A stretch of 58,344 bases of DNA from JAVKFY01 sp040223615. Lineage in GTDB: Bacteria > Pseudomonadota > Alphaproteobacteria > GCA-2731375. Of this stretch, positions 33,884 to 41,918 are shown piece by piece. Under the pieces are notes generated by a model, which searched no databases, had not been told where the DNA came from, and was given only the letters and a program-made list of their open reading frames with translations. The position numbers and the translations under genes were made by a program. Location of the stretch: contig JAVKFY010000044.1 in the NCBI GenBank assembly GCA_040223615.1, positions 1 to 58,344 of the forward strand, written 5' to 3'. Position 1 is the first letter of the stretch. Each line of letters begins with the position of its first letter.

Positions 33884-35281
33884 TTAGGCGCGGCGCGCCA
33901 CGATGCGGGTCGCCGTGCCGTTCTGCTGGCGCTGCTTCTTCAACGTCTCGGCCACCAGGAAGGCGAGTTCCAATGCTTGCGAGGCATTGAGCCGCGGATC
34001 GCAATGCGTGTGATAGCGCGACGACAGCTGCGACTCGTCGATGAGCTGGGCGCCGCCGATACACTCGGTGACGTTCTGCCCGGTCATCTCGACGTGGATG
34101 CCGCCGGCGTGCGTGCCTTCGCCCTGGTGCACCGCGAAGAAGCCGCGCACCTCGGCCAGCACCCGGTCGAACGAGCGCGTCTTGTAGCCGGTCGACGACT
34201 TCACCGTGTTGCCGTGCATCGGATCGCAGCTCCAGACCACGGTGCGGCCCTCGCGTTCGACGGCCTGTACCAGTCGCGGCAGCTTCTCCAGCACCTTGTC
34301 GGCGCCGAAGCGGCAGATCAGCGTCAGCTTGCCGGGCTCGTCCTGCGGGTTCAGCGTGTCGATCAGGCCGATCAACTCATCCGGCTCCAGGCTCGGGCCG
34401 CACTTCAGGCCGATCGGATTGGACAGGCCGCGGGCGAACTCGATATGCGCGCCATCCGGCTGGCGCGTGCGGTCGCCGATCCAGACCATGTGCGCCGAGG
34501 TGTCGAACCAGCCGCCCGAACGGGTGATGGTGTCGCGCCGGGTCAGCGCCTCCTCGTATGGCAGGTGCAGCGTCTCGTGCGAGGTGTAGAAGTCGGTCTG
34601 GCTCACCGCCGGCACGGTCTCGCCGGTGATGCCGCAGGCCTCCATGAAGTCCAGCGCGTCGGTGATCCGGTCGGCGGTCGCGCGATAGCGTTGCGCCGCC
34701 TCGGTGCCCTCCACGAAGCCAAGATTCCAGCCGTGCACGGTATGCAGGTCGGCATAGCCGCCGGATGCGAAGGCGCGCAGCAGGTTCAGCGTCGCGGCGG
34801 CCTGGCTATAGGCCTGCAGCAGGCGGTCGGGGTTCGGCTCGCGGGATTCGCGGGTGAACTCGATACCGTTGATGATGTCGCCACGGTAGATCGGCAACTC
34901 CTCGTCGCCGATGGTCTCGGTCGGCGACGAGCGCGGCTTGGCGAACTGGCCGGCCATGCGGCCGACCTTCACCACCGGCATCGAGGCGCCGTAGGTCAGC
35001 ACGACCGACATCTGCATCAGCACGCGGAAGGTGTCGCGGATATTGTCGGGGTGGAACTCGGCGAAGCTCTCGGCACAGTCGCCGCCCTGCAGCAGGAATG
35101 CTTTTCCGGCGGCCACCTCGGCCAGCCGCTCGCGCATCTGCAGCGCCTCACCTGCAAATACCAGCGGCGGAAATCGGCGCAGCTTATCGAGGACGGCGTC
35201 GAGCGACGCCGCGTCGCGGTATTCAGGCATCTGCGCCGCTTCGCGGCCGCGCCAGCTATCGGGGCCCCAATCCTTGGCCAT
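33884..35281 (-). CDS. 3-deoxy-7-phosphoheptulonate synthase, class II
   Basis: 465-residue first enzyme of the shikimate pathway (erythrose 4-phosphate plus phosphoenolpyruvate), class II form. Diagnostic stretches: LLQGGDCAESF, PVVKVGRMAGQFAKPRS, GEELPIYRGD-like (GDEELPIYRGDIING), SNPIGLKCGP, VWSCDPMHGNT and HVEMTGQNVTECIGG with metal ligands Cys, His, Glu and Asp in their usual places. ATG 35281 start (MAKDWGPDSWRG). Full length, so functional. Confidence 0.95.
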   Translation of the reverse strand: MAKDWGPDSWRGREAAQMPEYRDAASLDAVLDKLRRFPPLVFAGEALQMRERLAEVAAGKAFLLQGGDCAESFAEFHPDNIRDTFRVLMQMSVVLTYGASMPVVKVGRMAGQFAKPRSSPTETIGDEELPIYRGDIINGIEFTRESREPNPDRLLQAYSQAAATLNLLRAFASGGYADLHTVHGWNLGFVEGTEAAQRYRATADRITDALDFMEACGITGETVPAVSQTDFYTSHETLHLPYEEALTRRDTITRSGGWFDTSAHMVWIGDRTRQPDGAHIEFARGLSNPIGLKCGPSLEPDELIGLIDTLNPQDEPGKLTLICRFGADKVLEKLPRLVQAVEREGRTVVWSCDPMHGNTVKSSTGYKTRSFDRVLAEVRGFFAVHQGEGTHAGGIHVEMTGQNVTECIGGAQLIDESQLSSRYHTHCDPRLNASQALELAFLVAETLKKQRQQNGTATRIVARRA

Positions 35282-35381
35282 GAGCCCGGCTCCTTGCGCT
35301 CAATTGCTGCATTGAAGCCCCGTTATAGGCCCGCCAACGCCGAAAAGCCAAGCCGGCGATTCGCGACGGTGCGTCGGTCGG

Positions 35382-36761
35382 CTACTCCGCCGCCTTGGCC
35401 GTGGGCGGGGTCCACTTGGAGCGCATGGTGACGAATTCCTCGGCGGCGGAGGGGTGGATGCCGACGGTGGCGTCGAACTGCGCCTTGGTGGCACCGCACT
35501 TCAGCGCGATACCCAGGCCCTGCACGATTTCCGCTGCGTCCGGGCCGACCATGTGGGCGCCGACCACGCGGTCCGACTTGGCGTCGACGATCAGCTTCAT
35601 GAAGGTCTTCTCGTCGCTTGGGGTCATCGTGTGGCGCATCGGCGTGAAGGTCGACTTGTACAGGTCGATGTCGCCGTACTTCGCGCGCGCCTCGGCTTCT
35701 GACAGGCCGACACTGCCGATCGGCGGCTGGCTGAACACGGCCGAGGGCACGTCGTGGTGGTCCGGCTTGCGCGGGTTAGTGCCGAACACGGTGTCGGCGA
35801 AAGCATGCCCCTCCATCAGCGCCACCGGCGTGAGCTGGATCCGGTCGGTGACGTCGCCGACGGCGTAGATGTTGGCGATGTTGGTGCGCGACCAGTCGTC
35901 GACCTTGATGGCGCCGCCCTTGTCGGTGGCAACGCCGGCGGCTTCCAGGCCCAGCCCCCGGGTGTTCGGGATGCGTCCGGTGGCGTACATCACCAGGCCG
36001 GTGTCGAAGGTTTCGCCGGTCTCCAGGTGCACCCGCACGCCGCCGTCGATCGTCTCCAGCCGATCCGGGTTCTGGCCGATACGCAGGTTGATGCCCTTCT
36101 TGCGGAGCTCGATGGCGAGGTGGTCGCGCACGTCGTCGTCGAAACCGCGCAGGATCTGCTCGCCGCGGTAGAGCTGCACCACGTCGCGGCCGAGCCCGTT
36201 GAAGATGCCGGCGAACTCCACCGCGATATAGCCGCCGCCGACCACCGTGATGTGCTGCGGCAGCGTCTCCAGGTGAAAGGCTTCGTTGGAGGTGATGGCA
36301 TGCTCGATGCCGGCGATATCCGGCTTCATCGGCGTGCCGCCGACCGCGACCAGGATGGTCTCCGCCGTGACCGTGCGGTCGCCGACCTGAATCGTGTTCG
36401 CGTCCTGCAACACGCCGCGGCCGTCCAGCACCTCCACATTCGCGCCCTGCAGGAGGCGGATGTAGATGCCGTTCAGCCGGTCGATCTCCTTGTCCTTGTT
36501 CGCCACCAGCGTCGGCCAGTCGAAGCTTGGCGTGCCGTTCAGCGACCAGCCGTAGGAGGCTGCGTCCTCGAAGTCGTCGGCGAAGTGCGAGGCGTAGACG
36601 AACAGCTTCTTCGGCACGCAGCCGCGGATCACGCAGGTGCCGCCGTAGCGGTATTCCTCGCAGATGCCGACGCGCGCGCCATGGCCCGACGCGATGCGCG
36701 CCGCGCGCACGCCGCCCGAGCCGCCGCCGATGACGAAGAGATCGAAGTCGTAGTCGGCCAT
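35382..36761 (-). CDS. gor: Glutathione-disulfide reductase
   Basis: 459-residue FAD/NADPH disulfide reductase that keeps glutathione reduced. FAD motif GGGSGGVRAAR (12-22), redox disulfide C43/C48 in GGTCVIRGCVPKK, NADPH domain VVGGGYIAVEFAG with LYRGEQILRGFD downstream, and the catalytic His-Glu pair in VGIHPSAAEEFV. Full length. It precedes no obvious partner gene; the SSADH gene is just upstream (13-base gap) so they are probably co-transcribed. Confidence 0.95.
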   Translation of the reverse strand: MADYDFDLFVIGGGSGGVRAARIASGHGARVGICEEYRYGGTCVIRGCVPKKLFVYASHFADDFEDAASYGWSLNGTPSFDWPTLVANKDKEIDRLNGIYIRLLQGANVEVLDGRGVLQDANTIQVGDRTVTAETILVAVGGTPMKPDIAGIEHAITSNEAFHLETLPQHITVVGGGYIAVEFAGIFNGLGRDVVQLYRGEQILRGFDDDVRDHLAIELRKKGINLRIGQNPDRLETIDGGVRVHLETGETFDTGLVMYATGRIPNTRGLGLEAAGVATDKGGAIKVDDWSRTNIANIYAVGDVTDRIQLTPVALMEGHAFADTVFGTNPRKPDHHDVPSAVFSQPPIGSVGLSEAEARAKYGDIDLYKSTFTPMRHTMTPSDEKTFMKLIVDAKSDRVVGAHMVGPDAAEIVQGLGIALKCGATKAQFDATVGIHPSAAEEFVTMRSKWTPPTAKAAE

Positions 36762-36774
36762 GCCGCCCTCTCGG

Positions 36775-38232
36775 TTACTTGTCCACGTCGCCCATGCAGA
36801 GGTACTTCACCTCGACATACTCGTCGATGCCCTGGTGCGAGCCCTCGCGGCCGATGCCGCTTTCCTTCATGCCGCCGAACGGGGCGACGGCGGTGGAGAT
36901 GATGCCGGTGTTGACCCCGACCATGCCGTATTCCAGCCCCTCCGACACGCGCCAGCAGCGGCCGATGTCGCGGCTGTAGAAATAGGCGGCCAGGCCGAAC
37001 TCGGTGTCGTTGGCCATCCGGATCGCCTCGGCCTCTTCGGTGAAGCGGAACAGCGGCGCCAGCGGCCCGAAGGTCTCCTCGCGCGCGCAGGCCATGTCCG
37101 GGGTCACGTCGGCCAGCACGGTGGGCTGATAGAACGTACCGCCGAGCTCGTGCCGGCTGCCGCCGACCACCACGCGGGCGCCCTTGCCAAGCGCGTCGTC
37201 GACGTGCTCCTGCACCTTCAGCACCGCGTTCATGTCGATCAGCGGGCCTTGCGCGACGCCGTCCTCGGTGCCGTCGCCGACCTTCATCGCCGCCACCGCG
37301 GTGGCCAGCTTTTCGGCGAAGGCGCCATACACGCCGTCCTGCACCAGCAGGCGGTTGGCGCAGACGCAGGTCTGGCCGGTGTTGCGGAACTTGGAGCCCA
37401 TGGCGCCCTCGACTGCCGCGTCGAGATCGGCGTCGTCGAACACGATGAACGGCGCGTTGCCGCCGAGCTCCAGGCTGAGCCGCTTCACCGTGCCGGCGCA
37501 GGCCTCCATGAGCTGCTTGCCGATCTCGGTGGAGCCGGTGAAGGACAGCTTGCGCACGATCGGGTTGGAGGTCATCTCCGCGCCGATCTCGCTCGACTTG
37601 CCGGTCAGCACCGAGAACACGCCGTCGGGCACCCCGGCGCGCTCGGCCAGGTCGGCGATGGCCAGCGCCGTGTAGGGCGTCGCGGTCGCGGGCTTGACCA
37701 CCATGGTGCAACCGGCGGCCAGCGCCGGGCCGGCCTTGCGGGTGATCATCGCCGCCGGGAAGTTCCACGGCGTGATCGCCACGCAGACACCGACCGGCTC
37801 CTTGATCACCACGATGCGCTTGGTCGGGTCGTGTGTCGGTATGGTGTCGCCGTAGAGCCGCTTGCCCTCCTCGGCGAACCATTCGATGAATGAGGCGGCG
37901 TACACAACCTCGCCCTTGCTCTCGGCCAGCGGCTTGCCCTGTTCGACCGTCATCAGCATCGCCAGGTCGTCGGCGTGCTCCAACATCAGGTCGTTCCAGC
38001 GGCGCAGGATGCCGGCGCGCTCGCCCGCGGTCTTGGCCCGCCAGGCGGGCAGGGCGGCGTTCGCGGCCTCGATCGCGCGGCGCGTCTCCTTGGTGCCCAT
38101 CTGCGGCACCGTGCCGATGTCTTCGCGCGTCGCGGGGTTGTTCACCGGAATGGTCGCGCCGTCGTCGGCGTCGCACCATTCACCGCCGATCCGGCATTGC
38201 TGCCGGAACAATTTCGGGTCGTTCAGATGCAT
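36775..38232 (-). CDS. gabD: NAD(P)-dependent succinate-semialdehyde dehydrogenase
   Basis: 485-residue aldehyde dehydrogenase. Catalytic Cys in FRNTGQTCVCANR, general-base Glu in LSLELGGNAPFIVF, cofactor segment TPWNFPAAMITRKAGPALAAGC, and the C-terminal GGMKESGIGREGS. GabD-type enzymes oxidise succinate semialdehyde to succinate in GABA breakdown; this substrate is inferred from overall likeness, as no GABA transaminase is nearby. Confidence 0.88.
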   Translation of the reverse strand: MHLNDPKLFRQQCRIGGEWCDADDGATIPVNNPATREDIGTVPQMGTKETRRAIEAANAALPAWRAKTAGERAGILRRWNDLMLEHADDLAMLMTVEQGKPLAESKGEVVYAASFIEWFAEEGKRLYGDTIPTHDPTKRIVVIKEPVGVCVAITPWNFPAAMITRKAGPALAAGCTMVVKPATATPYTALAIADLAERAGVPDGVFSVLTGKSSEIGAEMTSNPIVRKLSFTGSTEIGKQLMEACAGTVKRLSLELGGNAPFIVFDDADLDAAVEGAMGSKFRNTGQTCVCANRLLVQDGVYGAFAEKLATAVAAMKVGDGTEDGVAQGPLIDMNAVLKVQEHVDDALGKGARVVVGGSRHELGGTFYQPTVLADVTPDMACAREETFGPLAPLFRFTEEAEAIRMANDTEFGLAAYFYSRDIGRCWRVSEGLEYGMVGVNTGIISTAVAPFGGMKESGIGREGSHQGIDEYVEVKYLCMGDVDK

Positions 38233-38290
38233 GCTCGCCTCCTTTGGCAGGTCAATGACAGCATAACGCGGGCGGTTCCGGCCGGCGAGG

Positions 38291-39490
38291 TCAGGCGGCG
38301 GCCGCCTGCCTCACATAGGGGCGCTCGTTGATCGGCAGGTGTAACAAGGTCGCGAGCACGGCCAGCGCCACCGCCATCCACCAGACCAGCTCGTAGCTGC
38401 CGGTGGCGTCGAACAGCCGGCCGCCCAGCCACACGCCCAGGAAGGCGCCGACCTGGTGCGACAGGAACACGATGCCGAACAGCGTGCCGACCGAACGCAG
38501 GCCGAAAATCTGCGCCACCAGCCCGCTGGTCAGCGGCACCGTGCCGAGCCACAGCAGGCCGATGCCGGCGCCGAACAGGGCGGCGGAAAGGGGTGTCAAC
38601 GGCGCCAGAAGAAACGCCAGGATGACCACGGCGCGCGCGCCATAGAGCCCGCTCAGCAGCCATTTCTTGGAAAACTTGTCGCCGAAATAGCCGCACGCGA
38701 ACGAGCCGATGATGTTGAACAGGCCGATCAGGGCGAGCGCCGTCGCGCCGGACTCGGGCGGCAGGCCGGAGTCGGTCAGGTAGGCGGGCAGGTGGGTGCC
38801 GATGAAGGTGACGTGGAAGCCGCAGACGAAGAACCCGGCGGTCAGCAGCAGGTAGCCGCTGTGCGTCCGCGCCGCGCCGAGCGCTTCCGTGATCGACAGC
38901 GAGCCGGCTTCCTGCTGCGGCTTGCCGCTGACGAAGATCGCCAGCATCGCTGCGCTCAGCACGATCACGGCAAAGGCCATGAAGCCGACCGACCAGCCGT
39001 GATTGGAGATGAAGGATTGTCCGATCGGCACCATCAGGAACTGGCCCAGCGAACCGCCGGCGGTGCAGATGCCGAGCGCCATGCCGCGCTTCTCCAGCGG
39101 ATAGTTGCGCCCGACCGCGCCGAGTACGGCGGCGAAGCTGGTACCCGACAGACCCAGCCCGATCAGCACGCCGCCGCCGACATAGAGATCGAACGGCGTC
39201 GTCGCCTGGCCCATCCAGTAGAGGCCGGCGGCGTACAGCGCGGCGCCCACCGCCACCACCCGCCCGGATCCCCAGCGGTCGCAGGCGGCGCCGAAGAACG
39301 GCTGCGTCAGGCCCCACAGCAGGTTCTGGATCGCGATCGACAGCGCGAAGATCTCGCGCCCCATGCCCAGATCGCCGCTCATCGGCGCCAGGAACAGCCC
39401 GAAGCTGTTCCGGATGCCGATCGACAGGGTCAGGATGGTGGCGCCGGCGATCAGCACGATCAGCGGCGCGCGCCAGGCGGGGCGCTGCAT
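38291..39490 (-). CDS. MFS transporter (monocarboxylate/oxalate-formate-like)
   Basis: 399-residue, twelve-helix permease. TM1 region ATILTLSIGIRNSFGLFLAPM and the helix 2-3 loop GAACDRWGSGRVVAVGA resemble MFS_1 members in the OFA/monocarboxylate group. Substrate unknown. It follows the thioesterase gene in the same direction (33-base gap) and precedes gabD by 58 bases, so it may import the acid or semialdehyde used by that enzyme (weak inference). Confidence 0.85.
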   Translation of the reverse strand: MQRPAWRAPLIVLIAGATILTLSIGIRNSFGLFLAPMSGDLGMGREIFALSIAIQNLLWGLTQPFFGAACDRWGSGRVVAVGAALYAAGLYWMGQATTPFDLYVGGGVLIGLGLSGTSFAAVLGAVGRNYPLEKRGMALGICTAGGSLGQFLMVPIGQSFISNHGWSVGFMAFAVIVLSAAMLAIFVSGKPQQEAGSLSITEALGAARTHSGYLLLTAGFFVCGFHVTFIGTHLPAYLTDSGLPPESGATALALIGLFNIIGSFACGYFGDKFSKKWLLSGLYGARAVVILAFLLAPLTPLSAALFGAGIGLLWLGTVPLTSGLVAQIFGLRSVGTLFGIVFLSHQVGAFLGVWLGGRLFDATGSYELVWWMAVALAVLATLLHLPINERPYVRQAAAA

Positions 39491-39523
39491 GGGCGGTTCC
39501 TCGGTGCCGCGCCGGGCGCGGTG

Positions 39524-40039
39524 CTACGGCTTTGCTGGCCGGAGTATATGACAGGTCGAGTGGCCGTAGGCGATCAGCTTGCCGTCCGGCCCGACCAGCT
39601 TCGCCTCCGACCGCCCGACCGTGCGACCCAAGTGGATCACCGTGCCCTCGCACGTCACCTCGCCCATGCCGGGCGTCATCGGGCGCACGAAGTTGGTCGT
39701 CAGGTCGATCGTGGTGAAGCCGACGCCGGGCGGCAGCAGCGTATGGATGGCGCAGCCCGAGGCGCTGTCGATCAGAGTCGCCGCCAGCCCGCCATGTACC
39801 GCGCCCAGCGGATTGCAGTGAAATTCCGCCGGCTCGACGGCAAAGACCACGCGACCTTCCTCCACCGACTTCACGGTGAAGTCCATCAGCCTGCCGATCG
39901 CCGCGACCTCGACCTCGCCGTTCGCCATCGCCCGCAGGTAGGCCAGCCCGCCCATGGCCAGCCCATCGGCGGCCTTGGCGCCGGGTTCGGCCCACTCCAC
40001 GACGCGGCGGCGGGAGGTGGCGGTTGTGGTTTTGGTCAT
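39524..40039 (-). CDS. PaaI-family acyl-CoA thioesterase
   Basis: 171-residue single hotdog-fold thioesterase. The family helix motif is present: EFHCNPLGAVHGGLAATLIDSASG, followed by FTTIDLTTNFVRPM and a C-terminal strand GKLIAYGHSTCHIL. Such enzymes hydrolyse (aryl)acyl-CoA thioesters. The ATG at 40039 has GGAG about 11 bases upstream. The sequence before it becomes markedly less GC-rich toward the collagen-like gene. Confidence 0.9.
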   Translation of the reverse strand: MTKTTTATSRRRVVEWAEPGAKAADGLAMGGLAYLRAMANGEVEVAAIGRLMDFTVKSVEEGRVVFAVEPAEFHCNPLGAVHGGLAATLIDSASGCAIHTLLPPGVGFTTIDLTTNFVRPMTPGMGEVTCEGTVIHLGRTVGRSEAKLVGPDGKLIAYGHSTCHILRPAKP

Positions 40040-40205
40040 GGCTTAGGACTCCAGTGCAGCGTCTTGACTTAGGCGCTATTGGGTTACGGGGCCAGAAAAA
40101 TGTATCTACACATAAATAGGCGCCACAACGAAGTTCTTAGGGAGAGGATTGTTTCTCGGCAAGAACGTAATGAACAATTGCTTGGATCAGGATGTGGGGG
40201 AAAGC

Positions 40206-40877
40206 ATGAGCGTGAACACAGGCAACACGACTGAACCTAAGAGAATTATTGAGCGAAGCTTTGTTGCTTTCGTACTTGGGGTGATCGTCGCTGCAGTTGT
40301 TGGAACCGTGGCAGCGATGGGATGGCTAGAGAGCTTCGTCGATGCACGAATTCAAGCTGCCGCTATTCCGGGACCACCCGGGCCAACTGGGCCAACTGGG
40401 CCGGCTGGACCTCCTGGTCCACCGGGTGAGCCTGGTTCCCTAACCAGCGAAACTTTGCAAACTGCACTGTCGGGCGCCGTCGTCGCTTTCGCTCGCGGCG
40501 AGAGAAGTGGAGGTGCTTGTCCCACTGGATGGGAACTTTTCGTGCACGCCGGGGGCAGAGTGATCGTAGGGGCCGGTCAGCACCAAAACAAAGATGCCTA
40601 TGGCATGCAGATAACCACATTTCCAGCTTTCCTAGACAATCCACAAAAGGCGGTTGGCGGTTCGGAGCAGCACGTGTTGAGAGTGGAAGAACTTCCACAG
40701 CACCGCCATCTGTTGCCGAGCGCTGACAACCTTGATTCAGTATGGTCAGTGCCTTTCGGCCCGCAGAACGGTGGTTACGGCAACAGGCATCCGCGCGAAA
40801 CCGATGTGGCGGGTGCTAACGAGGCGCATAACATCATGCAGCCGTTTATCGCACTCTACTACTGCATCAAGAGTTAG
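40206..40877 (+). CDS. Membrane-anchored collagen-like protein with phage-tail-collar-like domain
   Basis: 223 residues. A short cytoplasmic N-terminus, one membrane helix (about 18-40), then seven Gly-x-y triplets (GPPGPTGPTGPAGPPGPPGEP, about 56-76), then a 120-residue domain with CPTGWELF, GGRVIVGAG, GGSEQHVLRVEELPQHRH and HNIMQPFIALYYCIKS. The last part is the signature of phage tail-collar/microcystin-dependent-protein-like fibre ends. Start ATG 40206; ATG 40170 and TTG 40149 are in frame upstream. The gene is clearly less GC-rich than its neighbours, suggesting transfer. A trimeric surface or periplasmic stalk is likely; its role is unknown. Confidence 0.8.
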   Translation: MSVNTGNTTEPKRIIERSFVAFVLGVIVAAVVGTVAAMGWLESFVDARIQAAAIPGPPGPTGPTGPAGPPGPPGEPGSLTSETLQTALSGAVVAFARGERSGGACPTGWELFVHAGGRVIVGAGQHQNKDAYGMQITTFPAFLDNPQKAVGGSEQHVLRVEELPQHRHLLPSADNLDSVWSVPFGPQNGGYGNRHPRETDVAGANEAHNIMQPFIALYYCIKS

Positions 40878-40899
40878 GCCCGCACGTCGTCGGACCTCT

Positions 40900-41217
40900 C
40901 TATTCGCCATGCGGCGCCGAGGCCAGCTTGAGGAACGTCCGGTCCTCGCGCAGCAGGAATTTCTCGGCCTGGGCGAAGGCGTAGTTCTCCTGGCCCAGCG
41001 GGTCGGCGGCGAGTCGCGCGCGATAGGCCTCGTAGGCCGCCAGGCTCTCGATGTGGTAGATGCCGTAGGCGAGCGTGGACGAGCCCTCATGCGGCGCGAA
41101 GTAGCCCACAAGGTCGGCGCCGCAGCGCGGGATCGCCTGGCCCCAGTTTCGCGCGTACTGTTCGAACTGCGCTTTCTTGGTCGGGTCGATGTGGTAGCGG
41201 ATGATGCAGGTCAGCAT
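40900..41217 (-). CDS. NIPSNAP family protein
   Basis: 105-residue protein with the dimeric alpha-beta-barrel-like NIPSNAP fold: MLTCIIRYHIDPTKKAQFEQYARNW, then YGIYHIESLAAYEAYRARLAADP and a C-terminal REDRTFLKLA. Function in bacteria is not established. Convergent with the collagen-like gene (22-base gap). Confidence 0.85.
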   Translation of the reverse strand: MLTCIIRYHIDPTKKAQFEQYARNWGQAIPRCGADLVGYFAPHEGSSTLAYGIYHIESLAAYEAYRARLAADPLGQENYAFAQAEKFLLREDRTFLKLASAPHGE

Positions 41218-41289
41218 GCGCGGTCTCCCGGTTGAGGTGCGCTACTGTCCCACGTCTTTTTGCGGCGATGGTTTGATGTGGAGCGAATT

Positions 41290-41814
41290 GTGATTCCTGA
41301 CCTGTTCGGACCGCGCCTGCATCTTCGGGCGGCGACGGCGGACGACATCGAAGCGGTACACATGCTGCTGATCGATCCGCAGGTGCGGCGCTACCTGTGC
41401 GACGGCGAGGTGTTCACGCACGCGCAGGTCGCGGCGCTTTACGCCGAGGCCGAGCCGCACCGGCCGCGCGAGCTGGGCTGGTGGATCGTGGAGCGGGCCG
41501 ACGACATGATCGGCATGGTGGCGCTGCTGCCGGTCTCCGAAACGGCGGTCGAGCACGTGCCGGAGCTGGCCGGCGAGATCGAGCCGACCGTGGCGCTGTG
41601 GCCGCAATCCTGGGGCCAGGGTTTCGCCGCCGAAGCGCTGGCGGCGCTGCACGCGCATGCCTTCGACACGCTCGACCTGCCGGGCCTGGTGGCGATGACC
41701 GACGAGCCCAACAGTGCCAGCCAGGCGATGCTGACCCGCGCCGGCTACGTCAAGACCGGCGAGAGCACCGGCCCAGCCTGGCCGACGTGGACCTATCGGC
41801 TGGATAGGACATAG
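41290..41814 (+). CDS. GNAT N-acetyltransferase (RimJ-type)
   Basis: About 174 residues. N-terminal LFGPRLHLRAATADDIEAV is typical of RimJ/RimL-like acetyltransferases; acetyl-CoA contact region LWPQSWGQGFAAEAL and TDEPNSASQAMLTRAGYVKTGE near the C-terminus. I choose GTG 41290 because GGAG lies six bases upstream; TTG 41260 or GTG 41278 would extend it. Acceptor unknown. It ends next to a palindromic repeat. Confidence 0.82.
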   Translation: MIPDLFGPRLHLRAATADDIEAVHMLLIDPQVRRYLCDGEVFTHAQVAALYAEAEPHRPRELGWWIVERADDMIGMVALLPVSETAVEHVPELAGEIEPTVALWPQSWGQGFAAEALAALHAHAFDTLDLPGLVAMTDEPNSASQAMLTRAGYVKTGESTGPAWPTWTYRLDRT

Positions 41815-41819
41815 CCGTC

Positions 41820-41840
41820 ATGCCGGCACTGCGCCGGCAT
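41820..41840. terminator. Palindrome ATGCCGGC-N5-GCCGGCAT between convergent genes
   Basis: Perfect eight-base stem with a five-base loop, six bases after the GNAT stop and before the glmS end. No T-run; part of a repeat-like intergenic stretch reaching about 41915. Possible bidirectional terminator or genomic repeat. Confidence 0.45.
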
Positions 41841-41918
41841 CCATGTCAAAGCAAGCGATAGGCTCGCGGCCCTACAGCGGCATGGACCCCGGCTCAAGGC
41901 AGGGGTGATGGTCATGGG

